From assembly GCF_002858935.1 (NCBI RefSeq), contig NZ_PJRT01000001.1, positions 62,001 to 126,000 of the forward strand: 64,000 bases of DNA, written 5' to 3'. Under the pieces are notes generated by a model. It saw nothing but the letters and a program-made list of their open reading frames with translations, ran no database searches and was not told where the DNA came from. Both the position numbers and the translations under genes were made by a program. Below, piece after piece: positions 38,851 to 49,413 of the stretch; the first letter of the stretch is position 1; every line of letters starts with the position of its first letter. Origin of the DNA: Pantoea endophytica (GTDB taxonomy: Bacteria > Pseudomonadota > Gammaproteobacteria > Enterobacterales > Enterobacteriaceae).

Positions 38851-39147
38851 AGCGTAAAGATTAGTGTGTCCTTATTAACAGACAGTTCTTAATCCACTAC
38901 GTGATGGGCATTTTGACTTCTTCAAGATGAGTTTACCCTGCTGTTTTTAAAGAGAATGAATAAAAGGTGATAGAATGAGGCCGTTCTAACCATGAATGTG
39001 CTCAATCCTGAGGATTGCAGAGATTGGGTAACATTGACGGCACTTTTTGCTAAAGTGCTGGTCGTAATCAATACAGTTGTACCGCTCCAGGAACTCAGGG
39101 ACCCTTTTTCTTCGTGCGATACATTTTTTCCCCGACATGAAGGCGTT
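38851..39147 (+). promoter_or_regulatory. lpxP: Promoter and long structured leader of lpxP
   Basis: An extended -10 (TGa followed by TAGAAT, 38968-38976) predicts a start near 38983 and a leader of about 165 nt. The leader holds two perfect hairpins, CAATCC/GGATTG (39003-39008, 39012-39017) and GCACTTT/AAAGTGC (39040-39046, 39052-39058), then a T5 run at 39105-39109. An open frame of 52 codons from ATG 38992 runs in frame into lpxP. It has no family support and I treat it as leader. E. coli lpxP is cold-induced, so RNA-based control is plausible. Upstream, 38851-38967 shows nothing clear. Confidence 0.5.
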
Positions 39148-40071
39148 ATGACGAAATCCAGGCAGTTCCGTTCCAAACTTCTGCATCCCCGTTATTGGTT
39201 TACCTGGTTTGGGCTAGGTGTGCTGTGGCTGCTGGTGCAACTTCCTTACCCCATTCTGATCCGGCTTGGTGCTGGCGCTGGCAAATTGTCGCGTCACTTC
39301 CTGAAGCGCCGCGAACGCATCACCCGTCGCAATATCGAGCTGTGCTTCCCCAATATTAAGGAAGAGAAAATCGAGGCGATGATCGCCGGCAACTTCGAAT
39401 CGCTAGGAATGGCGCTGGCAGAAACCGGCATTGCCTGGTTCTGGTCTGATGCACGCGTGCGTCGTTACTTCGAAGTGCATGGTCTGGAAAACCTGCAGCA
39501 CGCACAAAGCCACCAGCGTGGTGTGATGGTCATCGGTGTGCACTTTATGTCGCTGGAGCTGGGCGGCCGCATTACCGGTTTATGCCAGCCAATGATGGCG
39601 ATGTATCGTCCGCACAATAATCAGGCGATGGAGTGGGCACAAACCAAGGGTCGCATGCGTTCGAATAAAGCGATGATCGATCGTCGCGATTTGCGCGGCA
39701 TGGTGCAGGCGCTGAAAAAAGGCGAAGCGGTTTGGTTCGCACCGGATCAGGATTACGGCCCAAAAGGCAGCGTGTTTGCTCCGCTGTTTGCGGTGAAACA
39801 AGCGGCGACCACCAACGGCACCTATGTTCTGTCTCGTCTGGCAAAACCGGCGATGCTGACCATCGTATTGATTCGAAACCAGGATAAGAGCGGTTATCAG
39901 CTGATTATTCAGCCTGAACTGGAAAATTATCCGTATGAAGATGAAGCCGCTGCCGCTGCTTACATGAATCGCGTGATTGAAAATGAAATTCTGCGCGCGC
40001 CCGACCAATATCTGTGGCTGCATCGTCGCTTTAAAACCCGTCCGCCGGGTGAAGCGTCTCTCTATATCTAA
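39148..40071 (+). CDS. lpxP: Kdo2-lipid IVA palmitoleoyltransferase-type acyltransferase
   Basis: Inner-membrane lipid A late acyltransferase of the LpxL/LpxP family, 307 aa against 306 in E. coli LpxP. It has an N-terminal membrane segment (YWFTWFGLGVLWLLVQLPYP), the catalytic HX4E motif as VHFMSLELGGR, and MYRPHNNQAMEW, RMRSNKAMIDRRDLRGM and WFAPDQDYGPKGS. RPHNN and GVHFMSLELGG match LpxP rather than LpxL. ATG 39148 aligns with the E. coli start; the upstream extension is not conserved. Lipid A acylation fits the LPS theme, although the core genes are 20 kb away. Confidence 0.9.
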   Translation: MTKSRQFRSKLLHPRYWFTWFGLGVLWLLVQLPYPILIRLGAGAGKLSRHFLKRRERITRRNIELCFPNIKEEKIEAMIAGNFESLGMALAETGIAWFWSDARVRRYFEVHGLENLQHAQSHQRGVMVIGVHFMSLELGGRITGLCQPMMAMYRPHNNQAMEWAQTKGRMRSNKAMIDRRDLRGMVQALKKGEAVWFAPDQDYGPKGSVFAPLFAVKQAATTNGTYVLSRLAKPAMLTIVLIRNQDKSGYQLIIQPELENYPYEDEAAAAAYMNRVIENEILRAPDQYLWLHRRFKTRPPGEASLYI

Positions 40072-40080
40072 TCTCTTGAT

Positions 40081-40113
40081 GCAGCAGGTTTTCGTCTGCT
40101 GCTCATTTTCTCT
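40081..40113 (+). terminator. Terminator after lpxP
   Basis: Stem GCAGCAG / CTGCTGC (40081-40087, 40096-40102) with an 8-nt loop, followed by TCATTTTCTCT ten bases past the lpxP stop. Confidence 0.6.
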
Positions 40114-40209
40114 GCTCACATTTAACAACCATTCTTAACGAAAAACAGGTTTGTCAAAATCTGCCCCGCCTCTTGTAATGGTCGCCTTCACCTCTCTTTG
40201 ACCAGAACC

Positions 40210-41649
40210 ATGACACAGCACTTTCACTGCAAATTTCTCGCGCTGGCCGTTGCCACTGCGCTGCTGGCCAGTTGTGCCAATCCATACGGCTTACACCCCA
40301 AAAACACGCTGCTTGATGCTAACGCTCTGCAAGCCAGTCAATCCCTGAAAAACGCGCATTTCAGCGCCGCGAATTGGCCAAAAAGCGCATGGTGGCAAGG
40401 TTTTAACGATGCTCAACTCAATCGAATGATTGATGATGCGATGGCATCCAGCCCGGATTTGCAGGTAGTCAACGCGCAAGCGGATAAAGCCAATGCACAA
40501 GTGATTGCCGCCGATGCCGAACGCTATCCGGTTGTCGATCTCAACGCGGGCATTACGCGCTCGCGTGTGGCAAAAGTGGATGATCCGCTGCTGGAGGGGA
40601 AAAGCTATAGCACGCTGCGCACCGCTAACGTTGGCTTGAGCTACACCTTCGATTTATGGGGCGGCAAAAAAGATGCCGCTGAAGCCGCATTGGGGCAAGC
40701 ACGTGCCAGCGAGTTGGATCGTCAGGCCAGTCAGTTAACGCTGGCCGCGAACGTGACGCGAGCGTGGAACAACCTTAATCTCGCCTGGAATAATGCCGAA
40801 CTGGCGCAGCAGAATGCCGGGCGTGCGGCGGGTATCGCCAAAATTCAGCAGCAATATGTCAGCGCTGGCCTCACTTCCGATTACCAATATAAGCAGGCGC
40901 TGTCGCAGCAGAAAACCGCGCGAGCCGAATTGACGCAAGCTCAACAGCAAGTCACCGATGCCGGTATTCAGCTTTCGACGCTGATAGGTAAAGGCCCGGA
41001 TTACTGGCACCAGCTAAAACCGGCGCAGATGAATGTGCCGGTCGCCGCCATGCTGCCAAACGCCATTCCGGCCGAACTGCTGGGTCGTCGTCCGGATGTG
41101 GTGGCCGCGCGCTGGCGCGTTGAAGCGGCATCAAAACAGATCGCCGCCAGCAAAACCGAGTTCTATCCCAACATCAATTTGGTGGCCGAAGCCGGCACCA
41201 AATCACTGCTCGGCGATGCCTTCTTTGGTGCGCCAAGCCGCTTCTTTAATGTGGGACCGAGTTTGTCATTGCCGATCTTTGACGCGGGCAAACGTCGCGC
41301 CGATTTAGCAGAGAACGACGCCGATTACGATCTGGCGGTAGCGCAGTACAACAAATTGCTGATTAGTTCACTGGGCAATATCAGCGACACCATTACTCAG
41401 TTGCAGTCGATTCAGGATCAGCTGGCGCAACAGGAAAGCGCTAACCAGCTGATTCACAGCGCGTGGGATGATTTGCATCGTGAATACGCAGCGGGCCTGC
41501 GTCCTTATCTTGATGTGCTGACAATCCAAAATCAGCTGATCGAATCCGACCAGAAACTGGTGGCGCTGAAGGCGCAGCAGATTAACCTTGCAGTGGTTTT
41601 GATAGAAGATTTGGGCGGCGAATTCCAGAGCTCCAACTTTAAAGTTTAA
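40210..41649 (+). CDS. Outer-membrane efflux lipoprotein (NodT/OprM family)
   Basis: 479-aa TolC-like outer-membrane channel. The signal peptide ends with lipobox LLASC (Cys22), followed by Ala, fitting an outer-membrane lipoprotein. Two repeats of the OEP domain are seen, with AWWQGFNDAQLNRMIDDAM, GLSYTFDLWGGKKDAAEAA, ELLGRRPDVVAARWRVEAA and LPIFDAGKRRADL as family marks. ATG 40210 is chosen; a TTG at 40198 is in frame. Members usually work with a membrane-fusion protein and a pump, such as EmrAB-type, but none is adjacent. Confidence 0.88.
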   Translation: MTQHFHCKFLALAVATALLASCANPYGLHPKNTLLDANALQASQSLKNAHFSAANWPKSAWWQGFNDAQLNRMIDDAMASSPDLQVVNAQADKANAQVIAADAERYPVVDLNAGITRSRVAKVDDPLLEGKSYSTLRTANVGLSYTFDLWGGKKDAAEAALGQARASELDRQASQLTLAANVTRAWNNLNLAWNNAELAQQNAGRAAGIAKIQQQYVSAGLTSDYQYKQALSQQKTARAELTQAQQQVTDAGIQLSTLIGKGPDYWHQLKPAQMNVPVAAMLPNAIPAELLGRRPDVVAARWRVEAASKQIAASKTEFYPNINLVAEAGTKSLLGDAFFGAPSRFFNVGPSLSLPIFDAGKRRADLAENDADYDLAVAQYNKLLISSLGNISDTITQLQSIQDQLAQQESANQLIHSAWDDLHREYAAGLRPYLDVLTIQNQLIESDQKLVALKAQQINLAVVLIEDLGGEFQSSNFKV

Positions 41650-41727
41650 AAAGTCACCATCAATGGCGGCCCTGAGCTGGAATGTGCCGATTTTGTCGGC
41701 TGGCATTCTACCGTGCATTGATGAATC

Positions 41728-41760
41728 ATAGTCCGCACTGTGTAATCACCTGCGGACTAT
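41728..41760 (+). promoter_or_regulatory. Strong hairpin abutting the start codon of the PLP-enzyme gene
   Basis: Perfect 10-bp inverted repeat ATAGTCCGCA / TGCGGACTAT (41728-41737, 41751-41760) with a 13-nt loop, ending one base before ATG 41762. It covers the position of a ribosome site. It may end the upstream transcript, bind a protein or hide the start. Confidence 0.5.
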
Positions 41761-41761
41761 T

Positions 41762-42907
41762 ATGATGGAACAGAATATTGAGGCTGGTTGGTTGCGGCCT
41801 CTGATTGCCGATCGACTCACACCTTACCTCGAAATTGATGCAGCGCGCCTGCAACGCAACCTGCAACAGATGCAGCAAAAAGCCGATGCCGCTGGCGTCA
41901 CGCTACGTCCTCATATCAAAACCCATAAAAGTGTCTGGATTGCTGAGCAGCAGCGCATGCTCGGCGCGCGCGGCATTACCGTATCTAAACCGAGTGAAGG
42001 CATCGCTTTTATTCTCGGTGGCGAACGCGATCTGCTACTGGCTTACCCCGTAGTGCATGCCGAAACGCTGAAAGAATTTTTGGCGGTGGCCGCACAACAT
42101 CAGGCGCGCATTACCTGCATTGCGGATTGCACGCATGGCGTGGCGGCAATAGCGGCTGCACATCAGCGCCAGCTCGATTGCCAGCTGGCGTTAGCCATCA
42201 AAGTGGATGTGGGATTACATCGCATCGGTGTTGATCCGCACGGCGATGCCGCCGTTACGCTGGCGCAGCAGATACTGGGTGCGGGCCTCACGTTTGCCGG
42301 GCTGGTTTCTCATGCCGGTCACGCTTATGGCGCAGGCAATGCCGCAGCGATTGCCGACGTTGCTCTGCAGGAAATCACATTGATGCGTGATCTGCAGCAG
42401 CGCCTGATTGCCGCTGGTTTTGCGCACTGCCCGATTTCAGTCGGTTCAACGCCAACGGCATTGGCGGCACCCGTCGCGCAGGGCAGCGATGAAATCCGCC
42501 CCGGCAATTATGCGCTGCTCGATCTTACCGCATGGCGTTTAGGTCTTTGCACGCCAGAGGCGTTGGCGCTGAGCGTGGTAACGCGCGTGGTAGCGGTCAA
42601 TCCGCACTTCGCCATTATTGATGCCGGTTCCAAAATGCTTAGCTCTGACAAAGGGCCGCACGGCACCAATGCCAGCGGATTTGGTATCGCCGTCGATGAG
42701 CAAGGCAATCATTATGAAGTGTTGAAGCTGTCGGAGGAGCATGGTTTCCTGCAATATGCTGAACAGGCACCCGCCGTTGGCGCGCTGCTACGCATCTTCC
42801 CTAATCACAGCTGCGCGGTAGTTGCGCAGTCCGATCGCTTCGTGCTGCGCCATGCTAATGGTACGGGTGAAGAACAGGCTATTCAGGGACGCGGCAAGTT
42901 TATCTGA
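41762..42907 (+). CDS. PLP-dependent D-threonine aldolase / D-serine dehydratase-like enzyme
   Basis: 381-aa enzyme of the fold-type III (alanine racemase-like barrel) PLP family. The PLP lysine is in LRPHIKTHKS (Lys53). Later motifs are AIKVDVGLHRIGV, LVSHAGHAYG, PISVGSTPTA and EIRPGNYALLD. The C-terminal metal site is FPNHSCAVV, with the His and Cys zinc ligands known from D-serine dehydratase. It probably acts on a D- or beta-hydroxy amino acid. Two adjacent ATGs (41762, 41765) are possible starts, neither with a clear ribosome site. A TTG ten codons in, with GAGG upstream, is an alternative. Confidence 0.85.
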   Translation: MMEQNIEAGWLRPLIADRLTPYLEIDAARLQRNLQQMQQKADAAGVTLRPHIKTHKSVWIAEQQRMLGARGITVSKPSEGIAFILGGERDLLLAYPVVHAETLKEFLAVAAQHQARITCIADCTHGVAAIAAAHQRQLDCQLALAIKVDVGLHRIGVDPHGDAAVTLAQQILGAGLTFAGLVSHAGHAYGAGNAAAIADVALQEITLMRDLQQRLIAAGFAHCPISVGSTPTALAAPVAQGSDEIRPGNYALLDLTAWRLGLCTPEALALSVVTRVVAVNPHFAIIDAGSKMLSSDKGPHGTNASGFGIAVDEQGNHYEVLKLSEEHGFLQYAEQAPAVGALLRIFPNHSCAVVAQSDRFVLRHANGTGEEQAIQGRGKFI

Positions 42908-43013
42908 TTACAGCGTTTTCACGGAAACCGCTGCTGACCCACACTTCCATGACCGGGCCGTTTGCAGCCCGGTATCAGCGTGCTTTAATGGCTGTATCAC
43001 ATCAGGAGGTCCC

Positions 43014-43409
43014 ATGCTGCCATCTCAGACCGTCACACTAACGGTTCCACGCAACTGGTTAGATTTGTATGAAACCATCTGGAAACCGGAATGCTTTGCA
43101 AAATGGGCGAGCGGACTCAGCGCCAGTACGCTGACGCAGGAAGGGAACAGCTGGAAAGCCAAAGGTCCCGAGGGAACGGTAAAGATTCGCTTTACCCCAC
43201 ACAATCCCTTTGGCGTGATGGATCACTGGATTGATACCGGAACGGGTAAAGAGATTTATATGCCGATGCGGGTGATTGCCAATGAGCAAGGTGCGGAAGT
43301 GGTGATGGTGGTTTATCGTCAAGCATTCATGTCTGACGAGAAGTTTGCCGAGGATGTTGCATGGGTAAAACGCGACCTGGAACAGCTTCTTCATCTGTTA
43401 ACTCATTAG
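43014..43409 (+). CDS. SRPBCC-family small protein
   Basis: 131-aa protein of the SRPBCC (START/polyketide cyclase-like) superfamily, judged by overall pattern: PRNWLDLYETIWKPECFAKWASGL at the start, GNSWKAKGPEGTVKIRFTPHNPFGVMDHWI, MRVIANEQGAEVVMVVYRQ and a C-terminal amphipathic helix (FAEDVAWVKRDLEQLLHLL). A very good ribosome site, CAGGAGGT, supports ATG 43014; the longer frame from 42822 is overlap with the previous gene. It probably binds a hydrophobic ligand. Function unknown. Confidence 0.8.
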   Translation: MLPSQTVTLTVPRNWLDLYETIWKPECFAKWASGLSASTLTQEGNSWKAKGPEGTVKIRFTPHNPFGVMDHWIDTGTGKEIYMPMRVIANEQGAEVVMVVYRQAFMSDEKFAEDVAWVKRDLEQLLHLLTH

Positions 43410-43845
43410 AATCAATGGATTATGCAGAGATCGCTTCTTTAACGCATGCTGGAATCAATCAATAAAAATCGCTTACTTTTTTGCTCAGTAGCGTTTAACT
43501 GTTTTGCTCAAACCTTCACGTATTTATCTGTTAATCACCAGTCTGGCTTAAGCATCCTCAACAGGAAAATTCCTGGTGAGGATGTGCAGAAAAATGCTGA
43601 GTGCCTCTGATTTATCAAAGTTTTTTCTTTTTTTCTTTATCACTGATCCATTCAACCCTATGGAATGAAGAAAAGCACTAATAAATAGTAAATCACTCGC
43701 CTTATATATTCTGATGCAAATTCTGAAACCATTTATTCCTGCGGTCTATTTATAGGAGTTTTCTGATGGTGTTAAATTAATTAAAACACGGTATAACTCA
43801 TTTCACACACAGCAGTAACCATAATAACAACAGCAGGGAAATAAC
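43410..43845 (+). promoter_or_regulatory. Intergenic region with a long hairpin before the AriR-like gene
   Basis: 436 bp without a credible gene. It holds a near-perfect 15-bp hairpin at 43553-43584 (CATCCTCA..CAGGAA against TTCCTG..TGAGGATG, one A-G mismatch, 2-nt loop), then T-rich runs at 43619-43637. A TATAAC -10-like element (43792-43797) lies about 50 bp before the next gene, whose ribosome site is AGCAGGGA (43831-43838). Confidence 0.5.
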
Positions 43846-44112
43846 ATGGATCGCTCAACCTATCCTTTGTTATCAGAAAAAGAATTTGTTGAGATTGCCA
43901 GCCGGATGCTGGCCGGGGAATATATAAACTCAAAGGGATTTTATAATGATCTTACGGATTTCCTCCGCACAGGAGGAGATACCATTAAGACAACAACATC
44001 ATTAAACGCCAGGGTCATCTTAATAAATTCAGAACATCATTTAATTGAACGCATTTTTACGTGGCAAAACCTGAAAGGTATATCAGGGCTGCGTCAGGAT
44101 GCGCTGCATTGA
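43846..44112 (+). CDS. AriR/YmgB-like small regulatory protein
   Basis: 88-aa protein, the same length as E. coli AriR (YmgB). The helical core EKEFVEIASRMLAGEYINSK and DLTDFLRTGGDTIKTTTSL follows the AriR pattern of an LxxGxxVxxK helix and an L-x3-L-x-T-x2-D stretch. Members of this family act as connector or biofilm regulators, and in E. coli YcgZ/YmgA/AriR act through the Rcs phosphorelay. Similarity is judged by eye and is moderate. The AT-rich coding sequence differs from the housekeeping genes, which suggests transfer. Confidence 0.6.
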   Translation: MDRSTYPLLSEKEFVEIASRMLAGEYINSKGFYNDLTDFLRTGGDTIKTTTSLNARVILINSEHHLIERIFTWQNLKGISGLRQDALH

Positions 44113-44186
44113 TGTAAGCTGTGCTTTGGCCTGTGGCCAGAGTAACCCCTTAATTGCACTGGTACATATACCATAATGAGCAGAAT

Positions 44187-44831
44187 ATGGCGATAAGAGA
44201 AAAAAATCTGACCAACGCTAAATGGTCAATTTTGTCATCGATTAAAATCGTCGGCATTGGTGTTTTACAACTTTCACTTCTGGCACAAATACTCCAGGCA
44301 AACGAGTTAAATTTACTCGCCATTGCTATTGTAATGTTATTGATTATTGACACACTGGCCGATCGCGGATTTGGCAATACCATTATCAGAACTAAAAACC
44401 TGAACAATAGCGATCTCTCAATATTATATTGGGGGAATGTATTAAGCGGACTCGCTATTTTTGCCGCGCTGTTTATTGGTAGCGATATTTCTAGCCGAAT
44501 AATGAATCAACCCGAAATGGCAATAATGCTGGAAATGATTTCGGTCATCTTCATTATTATTCCGCAGGGACAACATTATCGCGCCATATTACAGCGGGAA
44601 AACCAATTTTCACGCATCGCTTTCGCGGAAACATCTTCTGTACTGGTGGGATTAAGCGTCACACTGTTTACCGTGTGGCTGACACCTTCAGTGCTGTGCG
44701 CCATCTGGGGCTACCTCGCCATGGTATCCATCAGAATGCTGATTTACTGCTACTACGGTCGCTCCTGGTTCCAGCCAGAATACCGCTTTAGCCTGAAAAG
44801 TTTCGCTAACGTGCGAGCAAGAAACGGATAA
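44187..44831 (+). CDS. Truncated WzxC-like polysaccharide flippase (N-terminal half only)
   Basis: 214-aa membrane protein matching the first about 205 residues of colanic-acid flippase WzxC (492 aa). Shared marks are REKNLTNAKWS, the D-TLADRGFGNTIIRTK region, LYWGNVLSG, IIIPQGQHYRAILQREN and FSRIAFAETSSVLVGL. It has about six membrane segments. The frame then ends in SLKSFANVRARNG followed by a stop, where WzxC continues with the second half. About 50 bases later there is a terminator. It is therefore a decayed paralogue or a half-length membrane protein, not a full transporter. Confidence 0.75.
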   Translation: MAIREKNLTNAKWSILSSIKIVGIGVLQLSLLAQILQANELNLLAIAIVMLLIIDTLADRGFGNTIIRTKNLNNSDLSILYWGNVLSGLAIFAALFIGSDISSRIMNQPEMAIMLEMISVIFIIIPQGQHYRAILQRENQFSRIAFAETSSVLVGLSVTLFTVWLTPSVLCAIWGYLAMVSIRMLIYCYYGRSWFQPEYRFSLKSFANVRARNG

Positions 44832-44880
44832 TAAAAACAAGTCTGTATGGTGGGCTCTGGGCATCTGAAAAGATGCGTTC

Positions 44881-44907
44881 GCGTGCTGGTCGCCAGCACG
44901 CTTTTTT
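44881..44907 (+). terminator. Terminator after the WzxC-like fragment
   Basis: Perfect 9-bp stem GCGTGCTGG / CCAGCACGC with a 3-nt loop followed by T6. It lies just before the convergent stop at 44912. Confidence 0.85.
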
Positions 44908-44911
44908 CTTT

Positions 44912-45604
44912 TTAGGCTTCCAGTAACTCTTCCAGTGACTGAAAACTGAGTTCACTTAACTTGCCGTTACGCTGCAAGCGCAGCCAACTCACTATCATGC
45001 GTAACTCATCAATCACCATGTAGAGATCGGCCATATCATTCTTGCTTTTGACCTGCAGTCGCGCCAGTGCATTGAGTTTGTGTGCATTCACTGTTTTATG
45101 ACTGATGCCCAGGCGAATGCCGATGTGCTCAATGCTGTAACCCCACGCCATCATCAGTAGTACCCTTAATTGCCTGTCTGGCAGAAGAATATCCGCGCCT
45201 TCAACTAACTGAATTTGGGCATTAGTGTTGATGCTGGTGAGGAGACGGCTGGAAAGTATCTGACGAGATGATTTTAAGTCCAACACCGTCAGCGAAGGCA
45301 GGTAACGACTGAGCGCATGCATCAGCGGTAACAAACGCCGCGTCAGCACCACGATTTGCATCGTGGGAAACTGCTGCTGTAAGGCGTAAAGCACTTTTAA
45401 GGTGCCGGTTAGCGGCATATTTTCATGAAAGATACACACCAGCAAACGCGGTTTCATCTTTTCGCACTTCGCCATGACCGTGCTGAGAGACCATAGCTCA
45501 TGCAGCTGACACGCAACAGGTAACGAGGACAAAAGACTCTCAAGCCCCAGCGCCGCCAGTTTGTCAGAGGAGAAAAAGAGGATGTCTTCGTTACGAGTTT
45601 TCAT
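44912..45604 (-). CDS. LuxR-type regulator with degenerate receiver domain (BglJ/RcsB-like)
   Basis: 230-aa regulator. The N-terminal half looks like a receiver (LLVCIFHENMPLTG), but the phosphate-acceptor Asp four residues before the conserved Pro is His, so phosphorylation is unlikely. The C-terminal half (about 145-205) is a GerE-type helix-turn-helix: LLPDRQLRVLLMMAWGYSIEHIG and LGISHKTVNAHKLNALARLQV. E. coli RcsA and BglJ are similar unphosphorylated partners of RcsB. It is convergent with the WzxC-like fragment. Confidence 0.78.
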   Translation of the reverse strand: MKTRNEDILFFSSDKLAALGLESLLSSLPVACQLHELWSLSTVMAKCEKMKPRLLVCIFHENMPLTGTLKVLYALQQQFPTMQIVVLTRRLLPLMHALSRYLPSLTVLDLKSSRQILSSRLLTSINTNAQIQLVEGADILLPDRQLRVLLMMAWGYSIEHIGIRLGISHKTVNAHKLNALARLQVKSKNDMADLYMVIDELRMIVSWLRLQRNGKLSELSFQSLEELLEA

Positions 45605-45895
45605 GCCTGTCCAATAGTTGCTACACGTGATGCCTGAGAGCGGAAAGCCTGCTTCAATTGCCAGTAATCACGTACGACACAAACTGGCTAGAACTTAAGA
45701 AGAGAAGATCTGCCCCTCTTCGCATCATTTATACTTATGCGAAAAGGTCAATAACTGCAGATTTATCCCGCCTGCTAAGCCTGTTAGCATGCACGCCATC
45801 AAAAAGCCTAATCCGATAACGCTTTATTTAGAAAATCTCAGTGGTCTACACTCTGAGAAATCTTTAGCCTTGCCGCCAATTTACTGGAGTGCTCT
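45605..45895. promoter_or_regulatory. Divergent region between the LuxR-type gene and yicG
   Basis: 291 bp without a gene. It contains a perfect inverted repeat TTCGCAT / ATGCGAA (45719-45725, 45737-45743) whose centre includes TATACT, and TCTCAG / CTGAGA (45836-45841, 45853-45858) around a TACACT -10-like element (45847-45852), about 45 bp before yicG. TGGAG at 45884-45888 is the yicG ribosome site. Confidence 0.4.
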
Positions 45896-48214
<2,319 letters not shown>

Positions 48215-48286
48215 CTATTGGAGCGCGCAGCGCAGGCCTTTACCAGCCATGAAGATTGCGCGCTGGATGCTGATTCCAGAGATTAA

Positions 48287-49060
<774 letters not shown>

Positions 49061-49117
49061 ATTCACTTTCAGTATTATGCCCAGTCATTTCTTCATCATC
49101 TGTGGAGTAGCACACCT

Positions 49118-49393
49118 ATGGCACGCGTAACCGTTCAGGACGCAGTAGAGAAAGTTGGTAACCGTTTTGACCTGGTGTTGGTCGCTGCACGTCGTGCACG
49201 TCAGATGCAGGTAGGCGGTAAAGATGCGCTGGTTCCGGAAGAGAACGATAAGCCAACCGTTATCGCCCTGCGCGAAATCGAAGAAGGTTTGATCACTACC
49301 CAGATTCTGGATGTCCGTGATCGTCAGGAACAGCATGAGCAGGAAGCCGCTGAGTTACAAGCCGTTACCGCTATCGCTGAAGGTCGTCGTTAA
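49118..49393 (+). CDS. rpoZ: RNA polymerase omega subunit
   Basis: 91-aa omega subunit, which helps assembly of RNA polymerase and forms part of ppGpp site 1. The sequence [51 protein letters not shown] is that of E. coli with few changes. Next to spoT, fitting its role in the stringent response. Confidence 0.98.
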   Translation: MARVTVQDAVEKVGNRFDLVLVAARRARQMQVGGKDALVPEENDKPTVIALREIEEGLITTQILDVRDRQEQHEQEAAELQAVTAIAEGRR

Positions 49394-49413
49394 CAGCACT
49401 TCGCAGGTCGCCC

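Noticed and set aside
38930..38947. PhoP-box-like repeat GTTTA-N-GTTTT upstream of lpxP
   Set aside because: The repeat spacing is 12 bp instead of the 11 bp of PhoP boxes and the second half is a poor match.
43756..43782. AGGAG followed by ATG and a four-codon frame (M-V-L-N-stop)
   Set aside because: Too short to judge; it could be a leader peptide, but nothing else supports that.
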